A stretch of DNA of 64,000 bases. It comes from Aquibium pacificus. GTDB taxonomy: Bacteria > Pseudomonadota > Alphaproteobacteria > Rhizobiales > Rhizobiaceae. Position 1 is the stretch's first letter. The number at the start of each line of letters is the position of its first letter. The stretch is taken from positions 62,001 through 126,000 of the forward strand of contig NZ_JBDPGJ010000007.1 in the NCBI RefSeq assembly GCF_040839445.1, read 5' to 3'. Below are positions 8,711 to 16,589 of the stretch, one piece after another. Made by a program: the position numbers and the translations under genes. The notes under the pieces are model-generated. The model did no database searches. It was not told where the DNA came from and saw only the letters and a program-made list of their open reading frames with translations.

Positions 8711-8725
8711 CGAAGGGAATCCGCC

Positions 8726-9643
8726 ATGAGCTTCTTTCCCGGCAACGATCCCGAGCCCGGCGATGCCTTCGCCTGCGACGCCATCGAACTGATGGTCATC
8801 CCGAACGCCAAGGACATCGGCGGCTTCGAGGTGCGGCGCGCGCTGCCGACGGCCAAGCGCCGGCTGGTCGGTCCCTTCATCTTCTTCGACCGCATGGGGC
8901 CGGCGATCCTGCGTCCGGGCACCGCGATGGACGTCAGGCCGCACCCGCATATCGGGCTCGCCACCGTCACCTATCTCTTCGACGGCCGCATCCGCCACCG
9001 CGATTCCCTCGGCACCGAGATGGTCATCGAGCCCGGCGACGTGAACCTGATGACGGCCGGTCGCGGCATCGTCCATTCGGAGCGCACGCCCGAGGAACTG
9101 CGCGGCTCGCCCATGTCGATGTCGGGCTTGCAGACCTGGATCGCGCTGCCCGACGACAAGGAGGAGGTGGCGCCGACTTTCGAGAACACCGGCCGCGCGC
9201 TTTTGCCGGAGTTCGATGACGATGGCGCGTCTGGCCGCATCGTCATCGGAAATTTCTCGGGCGTGCGTTCGCCGGTCCGCACCGCCAGCGACACGCTCTA
9301 TGCCGATATCAGGCTGAAGGCCGGTGGGCGCGTGCGCATTCCGGCCGATGCGGAGGAGCGGGCGATCTACGTGCTCGAAGGCAAAGTGACGATCGCCGGC
9401 GATCGTTTTGGCGCCGACCGCCTGCTCGTCTTCCGCCCAGGCGACGAGATCGTGGTGGAATCGGAAGACGGCACCCACTTCATGCTCTTCGGCGGCGCCT
9501 CGCTCGGCTCGCCGCGGCACATCTGGTGGAACTTCGTTTCGTCATCGAAGGAACGCATCGAGCAGGCCAAGAACGAGTGGCGCACCCGCCGGTTCGCCAT
9601 CGTTCCGGGCGACGCGGAGGAATTCATTCCGCTGCCTGAGTAG
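8726..9643 (+). CDS. Pirin family protein
   Basis: 305 aa bicupin. The N-terminal cupin carries the pirin metal-site motifs RPHPHIGLATVTYLFDG (about residues 71-87) and GDVNLMTAGRGIVHSERTP (about 104-122). The C-terminal cupin covers about 190-260 (RAIYVLEGKVTIAGD). Bacterial pirins have been linked to quercetin 2,3-dioxygenase activity and to metabolic regulation; which applies here cannot be read from the sequence. Its 3' end overlaps the convergent gene at 9624-10064 by 20 bp. Confidence 0.9.
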   Translation: MSFFPGNDPEPGDAFACDAIELMVIPNAKDIGGFEVRRALPTAKRRLVGPFIFFDRMGPAILRPGTAMDVRPHPHIGLATVTYLFDGRIRHRDSLGTEMVIEPGDVNLMTAGRGIVHSERTPEELRGSPMSMSGLQTWIALPDDKEEVAPTFENTGRALLPEFDDDGASGRIVIGNFSGVRSPVRTASDTLYADIRLKAGGRVRIPADAEERAIYVLEGKVTIAGDRFGADRLLVFRPGDEIVVESEDGTHFMLFGGASLGSPRHIWWNFVSSSKERIEQAKNEWRTRRFAIVPGDAEEFIPLPE

Positions 9644-10064
9644 GCGCGTTCGGCCGGAAATAGCCGTCGAGGAATGCGGCGGTTTCGTCCGAGATGCCAA
9701 CGATCTTGTCGGTGGCCTGGCGGTAGAACTTGAAATTGAGCTCGGTCTCGGACCGGCCGTCCCGCCAGTCGTCGAAAGGCTTGAGGTCCTTGCGCCCCAG
9801 CTGTCGCCTTGCGGTGGCGGTGCGGTTGACGGAAACGTTCACGAGCGGCGTCTGCCGGGCGATCCCCGGTACCTTGGCGATCGCCTCTGCCGAAGTGACG
9901 ATGCCGCGGGCGATCAGACCTCGGCCGCCCTCGTTTTCGCTGGCGAACAGGAAGATGGTGTCTCCCTCGGCGATCCGCTTTCCGCCATACATCGTCTTCT
10001 GTGCGGTGAAGACGAAATTCTTCGCCTCTGGATCGCGGATCTCAGTCTTGATCGCGTAGGCCAT
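9624..10064 (-). CDS. Small conserved-looking protein, possibly PUA/EVE-like fold
   Basis: 146 aa, read leftwards. The ATG at 10064 (MAYAIKTEIRDPEAKNFVFT) has GGAG about 9 bp upstream, so the longer reading from 10112 is not needed. The beta-rich pattern GGKRIAEGDTIFLFASENEG followed by RGLIARGIVTSAEAI resembles EVE/PUA-like nucleic-acid-binding domains, but I cannot make a firm match. It is alone on its strand and converges on the pirin gene. Confidence 0.6.
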   Translation of the reverse strand: MAYAIKTEIRDPEAKNFVFTAQKTMYGGKRIAEGDTIFLFASENEGGRGLIARGIVTSAEAIAKVPGIARQTPLVNVSVNRTATARRQLGRKDLKPFDDWRDGRSETELNFKFYRQATDKIVGISDETAAFLDGYFRPNAPTQAAE

Positions 10065-10220
10065 GCCGTTCTCCGGGGTACGAAGCAGCATCAATCCACA
10101 CCGCACGGGCATCCGCCAGCGCGACGGCTCGGGAGATGTGCCGCTTCGGCGCCAATCGCCGCGTTTACTTTCTATGGTCGAGCCCCTATTTGCAAAGATC
10201 GACCGAATGCAAAGAAACAG

Positions 10221-12140
10221 ATGAACGCCAAATCGCCGCCCGAAACGCCGCTGCTGGACAAGGTTTCCGTTCCGGCAGATCTCCGGAAGCTTTCAGAGAC
10301 CGAACTCCCGCAGCTCGCCAGGGAACTGCGCGCGGAAATGATCGACGCCGTCTCCCAGACAGGCGGACATCTCGGCGCTGGTCTCGGGGTGGTGGAGCTC
10401 ACTGTCGCGATCCATTACGTCTTCGACACGCCGCAGGACAGGCTGATCTGGGACGTCGGCCACCAGGCCTACCCTCACAAGATCCTGACCGGGCGGCGCG
10501 ACCGTATCCGCACGCTGCGCCAGGAAGGCGGGCTGTCGGGCTTCACCAAGCGCGACGAAAGCGAGTACGACCCGTTCGGCGCGGCGCATTCCTCGACCTC
10601 CATCTCGGCCGGGCTCGGCATGGCCATCGGGCGCGACCTGAAGGGTGGGAAGAACAACGTCATCTCGGTCATCGGCGACGGCGCTATGTCGGCCGGCATG
10701 GCCTACGAGGCGCTGAACAATGCCGGCGCGCTGGACGCGCGGCTGATCGTCATCCTCAACGACAACGACATGTCGATCGCGCCGCCGTCGGGCGCCATGA
10801 GCGCCTATCTGGCGCGGCTGGCCTCCGGGCGCACCTACCAAGGTTTCCGCGAGTTCGGCAAGAAACTCACCTCCTACCTCGGCAAGGCCGCCGACCGGGC
10901 GATCACGCGTGCGGTGGAACACGCGCGCGGCTACGTCACCGGCGGCACGCTGTTCGAGGAGATGGGCTTCTTCCACATCGGCCCGATCGACGGGCACAAT
11001 CTGGAACACCTGATCCCGGTGCTGAAGAACGTGCGCGACAATGCAAACGGGCCGGTGCTCATCCACGTCGTGACACAGAAGGGCAAGGGCTACGGCCCCG
11101 CCGAAGCGGCCGACGACAAGTATCACGGCGTCGGAAAGTTCGACGTCATCACCGGCGCTCAGGCCAAAGCGCCCGCCAACGCGCCTGCCTACACGAAGGT
11201 CTTCGCCGAGAGCCTGATTCGGGAAGCGCGAGAGGACGAGAGCATCGTGGCGGTCACGGCGGCCATGCCGGGCGGTACCGGCCTTGACCTCTTCGGCGAG
11301 GCCTTCCCGAAGCGCACCTTCGACGTCGGCATCGCCGAGCAGCACGCAGTGACCTTCGCCGCCGGCCTCGCCACGGAAGGACTGAAGCCCTTCGCCGCGA
11401 TCTATTCGACATTCCTCCAGCGCGCCTACGACCAGGTGGTGCACGACGTCGCGATTCAGCGCCTGCCGGTGCGGTTCGCCATCGACCGCGCCGGGTATGT
11501 CGGCGCCGACGGCGCGACGCATTGCGGCGCCTTCGACGTAGGCTACCTGTCGATGCTTCCCGGCTTCACGGTGATGGCGGCCGCCGACGAGGCGGAACTG
11601 CGCCACATGGTGCGGACCGCGGTCGAGCACGGCGACGGCCCGATCGCCTTCCGCTATCCGCGCGGCAACGGCGTCGGCGTCGACATGCCGGAACGCGGCA
11701 TCGCGCTGACCATCGGCAAGGGCCGGATCATGCGCGAGGGCACCAAGGTGGCGCTTCTTTCGCTCGGAACGCGGCTTGCCGACTGTCTGGCGGCGGCCGA
11801 GGAACTGGACGCGGCCGGTCTTTCGACCACGGTGGCGGACGCGCGTTTTGCAAAGCCGCTCGACCGGGACATGATCGCGCGCCTGGCGCGCGAGCACGAG
11901 GTGCTGATCACGGTCGAGGAGGGTTCGGTCGGCGGCTTCGGCAGCCATGTCCTGCATTTCCTGGCGCATGAGGGCCTGCTCGACAACGGGCTCAAGGTGC
12001 GGCCGCTGGTCCTGCCGGACGAATTCACCGACCAGGCGAAGCCCGAAAGCATGTACGCCAACGCCGGGCTGGACACGGCAGGCATCGTCCGCGCCGTGTT
12101 CGCCGCTCTGGGCGCCGCCTCACGGGCCGTCCGCGCCTGA
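10221..12140 (+). CDS. dxs: 1-deoxy-D-xylulose-5-phosphate synthase
   Basis: Condenses pyruvate and glyceraldehyde 3-phosphate to DXP with thiamine diphosphate, the entry step of the MEP isoprenoid pathway (639 aa, normal length). Motifs include the substrate-site HLGAGLGVVELTVAIHYVFD, the thiamine-binding GDGAMSAGMAYEALNNAG, QKGKGYGPAEAADDKYHGVG, and the transketolase-type DVGIAEQHAVTFAAGLATEG with its catalytic Glu. ATG 10221 gives the usual short leader before LLDKVSVPADLRKLSE. The tlyA and m5U methyltransferase genes lie downstream. Confidence 0.96.
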   Translation: MNAKSPPETPLLDKVSVPADLRKLSETELPQLARELRAEMIDAVSQTGGHLGAGLGVVELTVAIHYVFDTPQDRLIWDVGHQAYPHKILTGRRDRIRTLRQEGGLSGFTKRDESEYDPFGAAHSSTSISAGLGMAIGRDLKGGKNNVISVIGDGAMSAGMAYEALNNAGALDARLIVILNDNDMSIAPPSGAMSAYLARLASGRTYQGFREFGKKLTSYLGKAADRAITRAVEHARGYVTGGTLFEEMGFFHIGPIDGHNLEHLIPVLKNVRDNANGPVLIHVVTQKGKGYGPAEAADDKYHGVGKFDVITGAQAKAPANAPAYTKVFAESLIREAREDESIVAVTAAMPGGTGLDLFGEAFPKRTFDVGIAEQHAVTFAAGLATEGLKPFAAIYSTFLQRAYDQVVHDVAIQRLPVRFAIDRAGYVGADGATHCGAFDVGYLSMLPGFTVMAAADEAELRHMVRTAVEHGDGPIAFRYPRGNGVGVDMPERGIALTIGKGRIMREGTKVALLSLGTRLADCLAAAEELDAAGLSTTVADARFAKPLDRDMIARLAREHEVLITVEEGSVGGFGSHVLHFLAHEGLLDNGLKVRPLVLPDEFTDQAKPESMYANAGLDTAGIVRAVFAALGAASRAVRA

Positions 12141-12272
12141 GGCGGGGACGGAGGTGCCCGGCCGCCTCATAACCATCTGTTTACGCTGAACGTTTTCCTC
12201 CCGCTTACCCTCTCCCTTGGCCGAATATTAGCTCGCCTGCGCTAGACAGGAGCCGGGACAGGGAGAAAAAAG

Positions 12273-12545
12273 ATGACAAGGCTCTTGGGGGCGGTGGCGC
12301 TGTTCGCCGTGGTCTGCTCGCCCGCCGTCGCGGACGATAAATACGACCGGTCGATCGACGAGGCGGCCGCGCGCATCCTGGCGGGGAGGATCGGCGATAT
12401 ACGCGGCAGCTTCGCGCCGGACGCCAATCCGCTGTTCGTTTCCGGTGCCGAGGAGCACACGGGCTCCACGGGACCGGCGCGCAACTGGCCGAAAGGGCTG
12501 GTCCGGGCGCGCGATCCGCTGGTGGCGGTCAACCTCGCTTTCTGA
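12273..12545 (+). CDS. Small exported hypothetical protein
   Basis: 90 aa with a clear signal peptide (MTRLLGAVALFAVVCSPAVA, cleavage after residue 20). The mature part is about 70 residues with no recognisable motif except DKYDRSIDEAAARILAGRIG. The start follows a good GGGAGAAAAAAG ribosome-binding site. It lies between dxs and tlyA, and a 130-bp gap upstream could hold its own promoter. Function unknown. Confidence 0.7.
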   Translation: MTRLLGAVALFAVVCSPAVADDKYDRSIDEAAARILAGRIGDIRGSFAPDANPLFVSGAEEHTGSTGPARNWPKGLVRARDPLVAVNLAF

Positions 12546-12597
12546 ATTCGTTCACGCGCTGCTTGCCTTGCGGCGGTGCATCCCCCAATGAGTGCGG

Positions 12598-13362
12598 ATG
12601 CTCCCCAGCGAAAACCATTCCGGCAAGCGCCGCCTCGATGACCTGCTCGTCCGGCGCGGCCTGTTCCCGTCGCGCTCGCGGGCGCGCGACGCGATCCTGC
12701 GCGGCACCGTGTCGGTCGACGGCAGGGCCGACGTCAAGCCGGGCCAGGCCGTTCCCGATACCGTCGCCGTCGAGGTCCGGGACCCGGCGCGAGGCTATGT
12801 CTCGCGTGCCGCGCTGAAGCTCGCTGCCGCGCTCGACCACTTCGGCCTCGATCCGAAAGACGCGACAGCACTCGACATCGGCGCATCCACGGGCGGCTTC
12901 ACGCAGGTGCTCCTCGAGCGCGGCGCGGCGCGCGTCTTCGCATTGGATGTCGGACACGGGCAGCTTCACGAGCTTATCCGCAACGATCGGCGCGTCGTCA
13001 GCATCGAGGGGATGAACGCCCGCGATCTGGCCTCCGACGACATCGGCGGCGCGGTGCCCGATTTCCTCGTCTCCGACGTCAGCTTCATATCATTGCGGCT
13101 CGCCCTGCCGCCCGCGATGGCGCTCGGGGCAGCCGGCGCCCGCGGCGTCTTCCTGGTCAAGCCGCAGTTCGAGGCCGGGCGCGATGCGATCGGCAAGGGC
13201 GGTATTCTTCGCGATCCCGCCGACGGCGCGCGGATTGCCGCCGACATAGCCGGCTGGCTGGAGACGCAGCCGGGGTGGCGCTCCCTCGGCGTCGCTGCGT
13301 CACCCATCGAGGGCGGCGACGGCAACCGCGAGTTCCTGCTGGCGGGAGTGAAGGACCGATGA
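12598..13362 (+). CDS. tlyA: TlyA-family S4-domain rRNA 2'-O-methyltransferase
   Basis: 254 aa. An N-terminal S4 RNA-binding domain (RLDDLLVRRGLFPSRSRARD, about residues 10-60) is fused to an FtsJ-like SAM methyltransferase (LDIGASTGGFTQVLLERGA about 84-102, then DVGHGQLHELIRND). TlyA methylates ribose in 16S/23S rRNA. The start is ambiguous among GTG 12592 and ATG 12598; an ATG at 12588 is out of frame. Its stop overlaps the ATG of the next gene (ATGA), so the two rRNA modification genes are translationally coupled. Confidence 0.92.
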   Translation: MLPSENHSGKRRLDDLLVRRGLFPSRSRARDAILRGTVSVDGRADVKPGQAVPDTVAVEVRDPARGYVSRAALKLAAALDHFGLDPKDATALDIGASTGGFTQVLLERGAARVFALDVGHGQLHELIRNDRRVVSIEGMNARDLASDDIGGAVPDFLVSDVSFISLRLALPPAMALGAAGARGVFLVKPQFEAGRDAIGKGGILRDPADGARIAADIAGWLETQPGWRSLGVAASPIEGGDGNREFLLAGVKDR

Positions 13363-14609
13363 GGCAGGTGACGACACGCCTGAAGATCGGACGCCTCGGA
13401 GGGCAGGGCGACGGCATCGCCTGGACCGAACGCGGCCAGACCTACGTTCCCTTCGCCCTGCCGGGCGAGACCGTGACGGCCGCTGTGGAGGGCGAGCGGG
13501 GCACATTGATGGCGCTGATCGATCGCTCGCCGCTGCGCGTCGAGCCCAGGTGCCGGCATTTCGGGGTCTGCGGCGGCTGCGTGTTGCAGCATCTCGAGCC
13601 GGCGGCCTACGGGCAGTGGAAGCGCGACAAGGTGGTGCAGGCGCTCAAGTCGCGCGGCATCGAGGTGCCGGTCGACGATCTCGTCGCCTGCGCCCCCGAG
13701 AGCCGCCGCCGCGCCGCCTTCACCGCCCGCCATACCGAGCGCGGCGTGCTCCTCGGCTACAACGAGGCGCAGTCGAACAGCCTGATCGATGTCGAGGAAT
13801 GCCCGATCCTGCTGCCGGAGATCGTCGCGGCGCTGCCGGAACTGCGCAAGCTGGCGTCGATCGTCGCCATGTCGGGTTCGCCGTTCCGCCTCTTGGTCAC
13901 CGCGACCGCCTCTGGCCTGGACATAGCGGCTTCCGATCAAGGCACATTGTCCGACGAGGCGCGCCACGCCGCTGGCCGTTACGTCCTGAAGGCAGGTTTC
14001 GCGCGGCTGTCTGTCGACGGCGAGATCGTGGTGGAATCGCGCAAGCCGATGGTCATGGCCGGAGAGATGGCAATCGAGCCGCCGCCCGGCGGCTTTTTGC
14101 AGGCGGTGGCCGCGGCCGAGGACGCGATGGCCGCGTTGGTGGTGCCGCATCTCGCGAAAGGAAAGAAGGTGGCTGATCTGTTTGCGGGCGCCGGCGCCTT
14201 CGCTCTGCGCCTTGCCCGACATGCGGAAGTTCATGCAGTGGAGGCTGACGAGGCCGCGCTTGGCGCGCTCGACCGCGCCTTCCGCTTCGCGACGGGGCTG
14301 AAGCGCGTCACCACCGAGAAGCGCGACCTCTTCCGCCGCCCGCTCACCTTCAAGGAGCTGAACGCATTCGGCGGCGTGGTCTTCGACCCGCCGCGCGCCG
14401 GCGCCGAAGACCAGGCGAAGCAACTGGCGCGCAGCGACGTCCCGAAGCTCGCCGCCGTCTCCTGCAACCCGCTGACGCTGGCGCGCGACCTGAAGATCCT
14501 GATCGACGGCGGATACCTGTTGCAGCGCGTCGTGCCCATCGACCAGTTCCTCTGGTCGGCCCATGTCGAGGCTGTGGCGCTGCTAGATAAGCCGAAGAAG
14601 CGTCGGTGA
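13359..14609 (+). CDS. TrmA/RlmD-family RNA m5U methyltransferase
   Basis: 416 aa class I RNA m5-uridine methyltransferase, most likely acting on 23S rRNA. A TRAM-like N-terminal segment (RLGGQGDGIAWTERGQTYVP) is followed by the iron-sulfur cysteines CRHFGVCGGC and a later ECP. The SAM motif is VADLFAGAGAFALRLAR (about 271-287), then VFDPPRAGAEDQ (about 345-356) and the catalytic Cys in AVSCNPLTLARDLK (about 368-381). It converges on the FAD monooxygenase gene with one base between the stops. Confidence 0.92.
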   Translation: MRQVTTRLKIGRLGGQGDGIAWTERGQTYVPFALPGETVTAAVEGERGTLMALIDRSPLRVEPRCRHFGVCGGCVLQHLEPAAYGQWKRDKVVQALKSRGIEVPVDDLVACAPESRRRAAFTARHTERGVLLGYNEAQSNSLIDVEECPILLPEIVAALPELRKLASIVAMSGSPFRLLVTATASGLDIAASDQGTLSDEARHAAGRYVLKAGFARLSVDGEIVVESRKPMVMAGEMAIEPPPGGFLQAVAAAEDAMAALVVPHLAKGKKVADLFAGAGAFALRLARHAEVHAVEADEAALGALDRAFRFATGLKRVTTEKRDLFRRPLTFKELNAFGGVVFDPPRAGAEDQAKQLARSDVPKLAAVSCNPLTLARDLKILIDGGYLLQRVVPIDQFLWSAHVEAVALLDKPKKRR

Positions 14610-14610
14610 G

Positions 14611-16287
14611 TCAGACGCGTTCCACGACCGCGAGGTCGCGCCCGAGCAGGCGCGAGAAGATCGCCTCGGCATCCTCGTCGTCCGCGCCGCGCCAGGCCAC
14701 GATCTGGTCCGGCCGGATGAGCACCAGCGGCATTTCGTAGAGCGCCGCGACCTCCTCGTCGGCGATGCCTACCACCGTCAGGTCGATCCCGATCCGCCTG
14801 GCTTCGCGGAGAAAGGCCTCCCCGCCCGGCGGGTTGCCGCCCAGGCGCAGCAGCGTCCATTCGAAGCCAAACGCGTCGTAGAGCGAGCGTCCAGGCGCCA
14901 GCCAGTAGTGCGGCGGGCGTCCGCCGGGCACCGCCGACGGACGGTATTCGTTGACGAGGTCCTCCGGCGGGGTCGCGCCGTCCGGAACGATCGCCGGCGA
15001 TCCGTCGTAGCGCGCGCCGAAGGTGATGCCGGGGATGTTGAACTCCTTGCGCCCGTGTGCTTCCAGATAGGCCCCGGCCTCGCGGCGCGCCGCCTCGCCG
15101 GCCGGCGTCTCATCCTCGATCTCGGGGGCGGGGACGTAGTTGCCGAGCGAATCGGCGAATGCGCGCGCGAAGTTTGTGTTGCGCACTGCGACCGCGCGGC
15201 GCTCGATCTCGTAGCTGGCAAGCAGACCGTGGCCGGCGACGCCTTTCAGCGCCGCGGCGAGTTTCCAGCCGAGATTGACCGCATCCTCGATCGCGGTGTT
15301 GTAGCCGAGCCCGCCGGCGGGCGTGAAGAGATGCGCGGCGTCGCCGCCGATGAAGACGCGACCATCGGCAAACCGGTCGGCGACCAGCGCATGGCCGGCG
15401 GTCCAGCCGGTCTTCGACAGAATTTCGCAGTCGACCGGCACGCCGATGGCTGCCTGGAACATGCGCCGGGCGTCGTCGTCGGAGATCGCATCCTCGTCCT
15501 CGCCTTCGCGCAACTGGGTGTGGAAGGCGAATTCGCCGCGTCCGTCCACCGCCGCCATGAAGGCGCGGCGGTCCTCGTTGAAGGTGCAGTTCATCCAGGC
15601 CGGCGCATGCGGCACGACCTCGTAGAACTGCGAGCAGCGAATGTAGATCGCGAACATGCGTCCGCCGAAGAAGTGGCGCCGCACACCCGTCTCCCCGCCG
15701 TAGGCGATGCCGAGCTGGCGCCGCACCGTGCTGCGCGGCCCGTCGCCGCCGACCAGATACCGCGCCACGATTTCCCGCTTCCCCGACCGGTCGTTGCGCT
15801 CGACCCGGGTGCGAACTCGCTCGCCCTCGTCTTGGAACCAGGTGAGCCGCCAGTCGAAATTGACTTCGATGCCCGCCAGCGCCTCGGCGTGGCTGCGCAG
15901 CACGCGCTCGACATATTTCTGCGAGACCCGGTGCGGCGGTTCCGCCGCGTTCCACGAACCGGCGTTGGTCGCGGTGGTCCTGTGCGCATCCTTCGCCGAT
16001 GGCAGCTTGAAGCGCGCTAGCTCGTGGCCGGCGTAGCGGGTGAAATAGGCGATGTCGGTCGGATAGTCCGCGGGCAGGCCGAGCCGCCTTATCTCGTCGG
16101 CGAAGCCGAGGCGGCGATAGTGCTCCATCGTGCGTGCCTGCGTGGCGTTCGCCTGCGGATTGAATGCAGTCGAGGGCTTGGCATCGAACAGCGCGGCCTT
16201 GACGCCGCGCCGCCCGAGTTCGTTCGCCAGCATCAGCCCGAAGGGACCGCCGCTCGCGATGAGAACGTCAACTTCGCTGTCGTTCAT
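14611..16287 (-). CDS. FAD-dependent aromatic-ring monooxygenase (PheA/TfdB, p-hydroxybenzoate hydroxylase superfamily)
   Basis: 558 aa flavoprotein of the class A hydroxylases that use NAD(P)H and oxygen to hydroxylate aromatic or related substrates. Motifs: N-terminal Rossmann segment DVLIASGGPFGLMLANELG, YLVGGDGPRSTVRRQLG (about 190), RVFIGGDAAHLFTPAGGLGYN (about 305, the second FAD site), and a C-terminal thioredoxin-like domain ending PLVLIRPDQIVAWRG. In the first motif the first Gly of GxGxxG is Ser, which is unusual. ATG 16287 is preferred over 16344, whose extra residues are not family sequence. Its substrate is unknown. Confidence 0.88.
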   Translation of the reverse strand: MNDSEVDVLIASGGPFGLMLANELGRRGVKAALFDAKPSTAFNPQANATQARTMEHYRRLGFADEIRRLGLPADYPTDIAYFTRYAGHELARFKLPSAKDAHRTTATNAGSWNAAEPPHRVSQKYVERVLRSHAEALAGIEVNFDWRLTWFQDEGERVRTRVERNDRSGKREIVARYLVGGDGPRSTVRRQLGIAYGGETGVRRHFFGGRMFAIYIRCSQFYEVVPHAPAWMNCTFNEDRRAFMAAVDGRGEFAFHTQLREGEDEDAISDDDARRMFQAAIGVPVDCEILSKTGWTAGHALVADRFADGRVFIGGDAAHLFTPAGGLGYNTAIEDAVNLGWKLAAALKGVAGHGLLASYEIERRAVAVRNTNFARAFADSLGNYVPAPEIEDETPAGEAARREAGAYLEAHGRKEFNIPGITFGARYDGSPAIVPDGATPPEDLVNEYRPSAVPGGRPPHYWLAPGRSLYDAFGFEWTLLRLGGNPPGGEAFLREARRIGIDLTVVGIADEEVAALYEMPLVLIRPDQIVAWRGADDEDAEAIFSRLLGRDLAVVERV

Positions 16288-16589
16288 TCGCCGCGCCTGC
16301 CTCCATCGCCCGGAGGGATTATCGCGCCCGGTGCCCCGTGCCAACAGCCGACGGTATCGACGGCAGTTGTGGCCGCAAAATCTCTTGCAGCCAACGGCGT
16401 CCGATGTCCGATCCGTGACGCCCGCGCCGAAACCTCTCCGTCGTTCCGTCCCCGGGCGGAAATCCCATCCGGTCAGCCGCCCCGGATTTGTGCCGGTGCC
16501 CGGGTGGCCATTGACGGCGATGCGCGCTTTGAAGCCGTCATCCGCTCCGTGGTGCGGCGATCAAAGCTGGAGGCGATTGCCGACCCGGG
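16288..16589. other. 302-bp intergenic stretch
   Basis: This lies between the stop of the M28-like gene and the start of the monooxygenase gene, both read leftwards. I see no credible gene or RNA. It should contain the monooxygenase promoter on the minus strand, but no convincing -35/-10 pair stands out. Confidence 0.5.
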
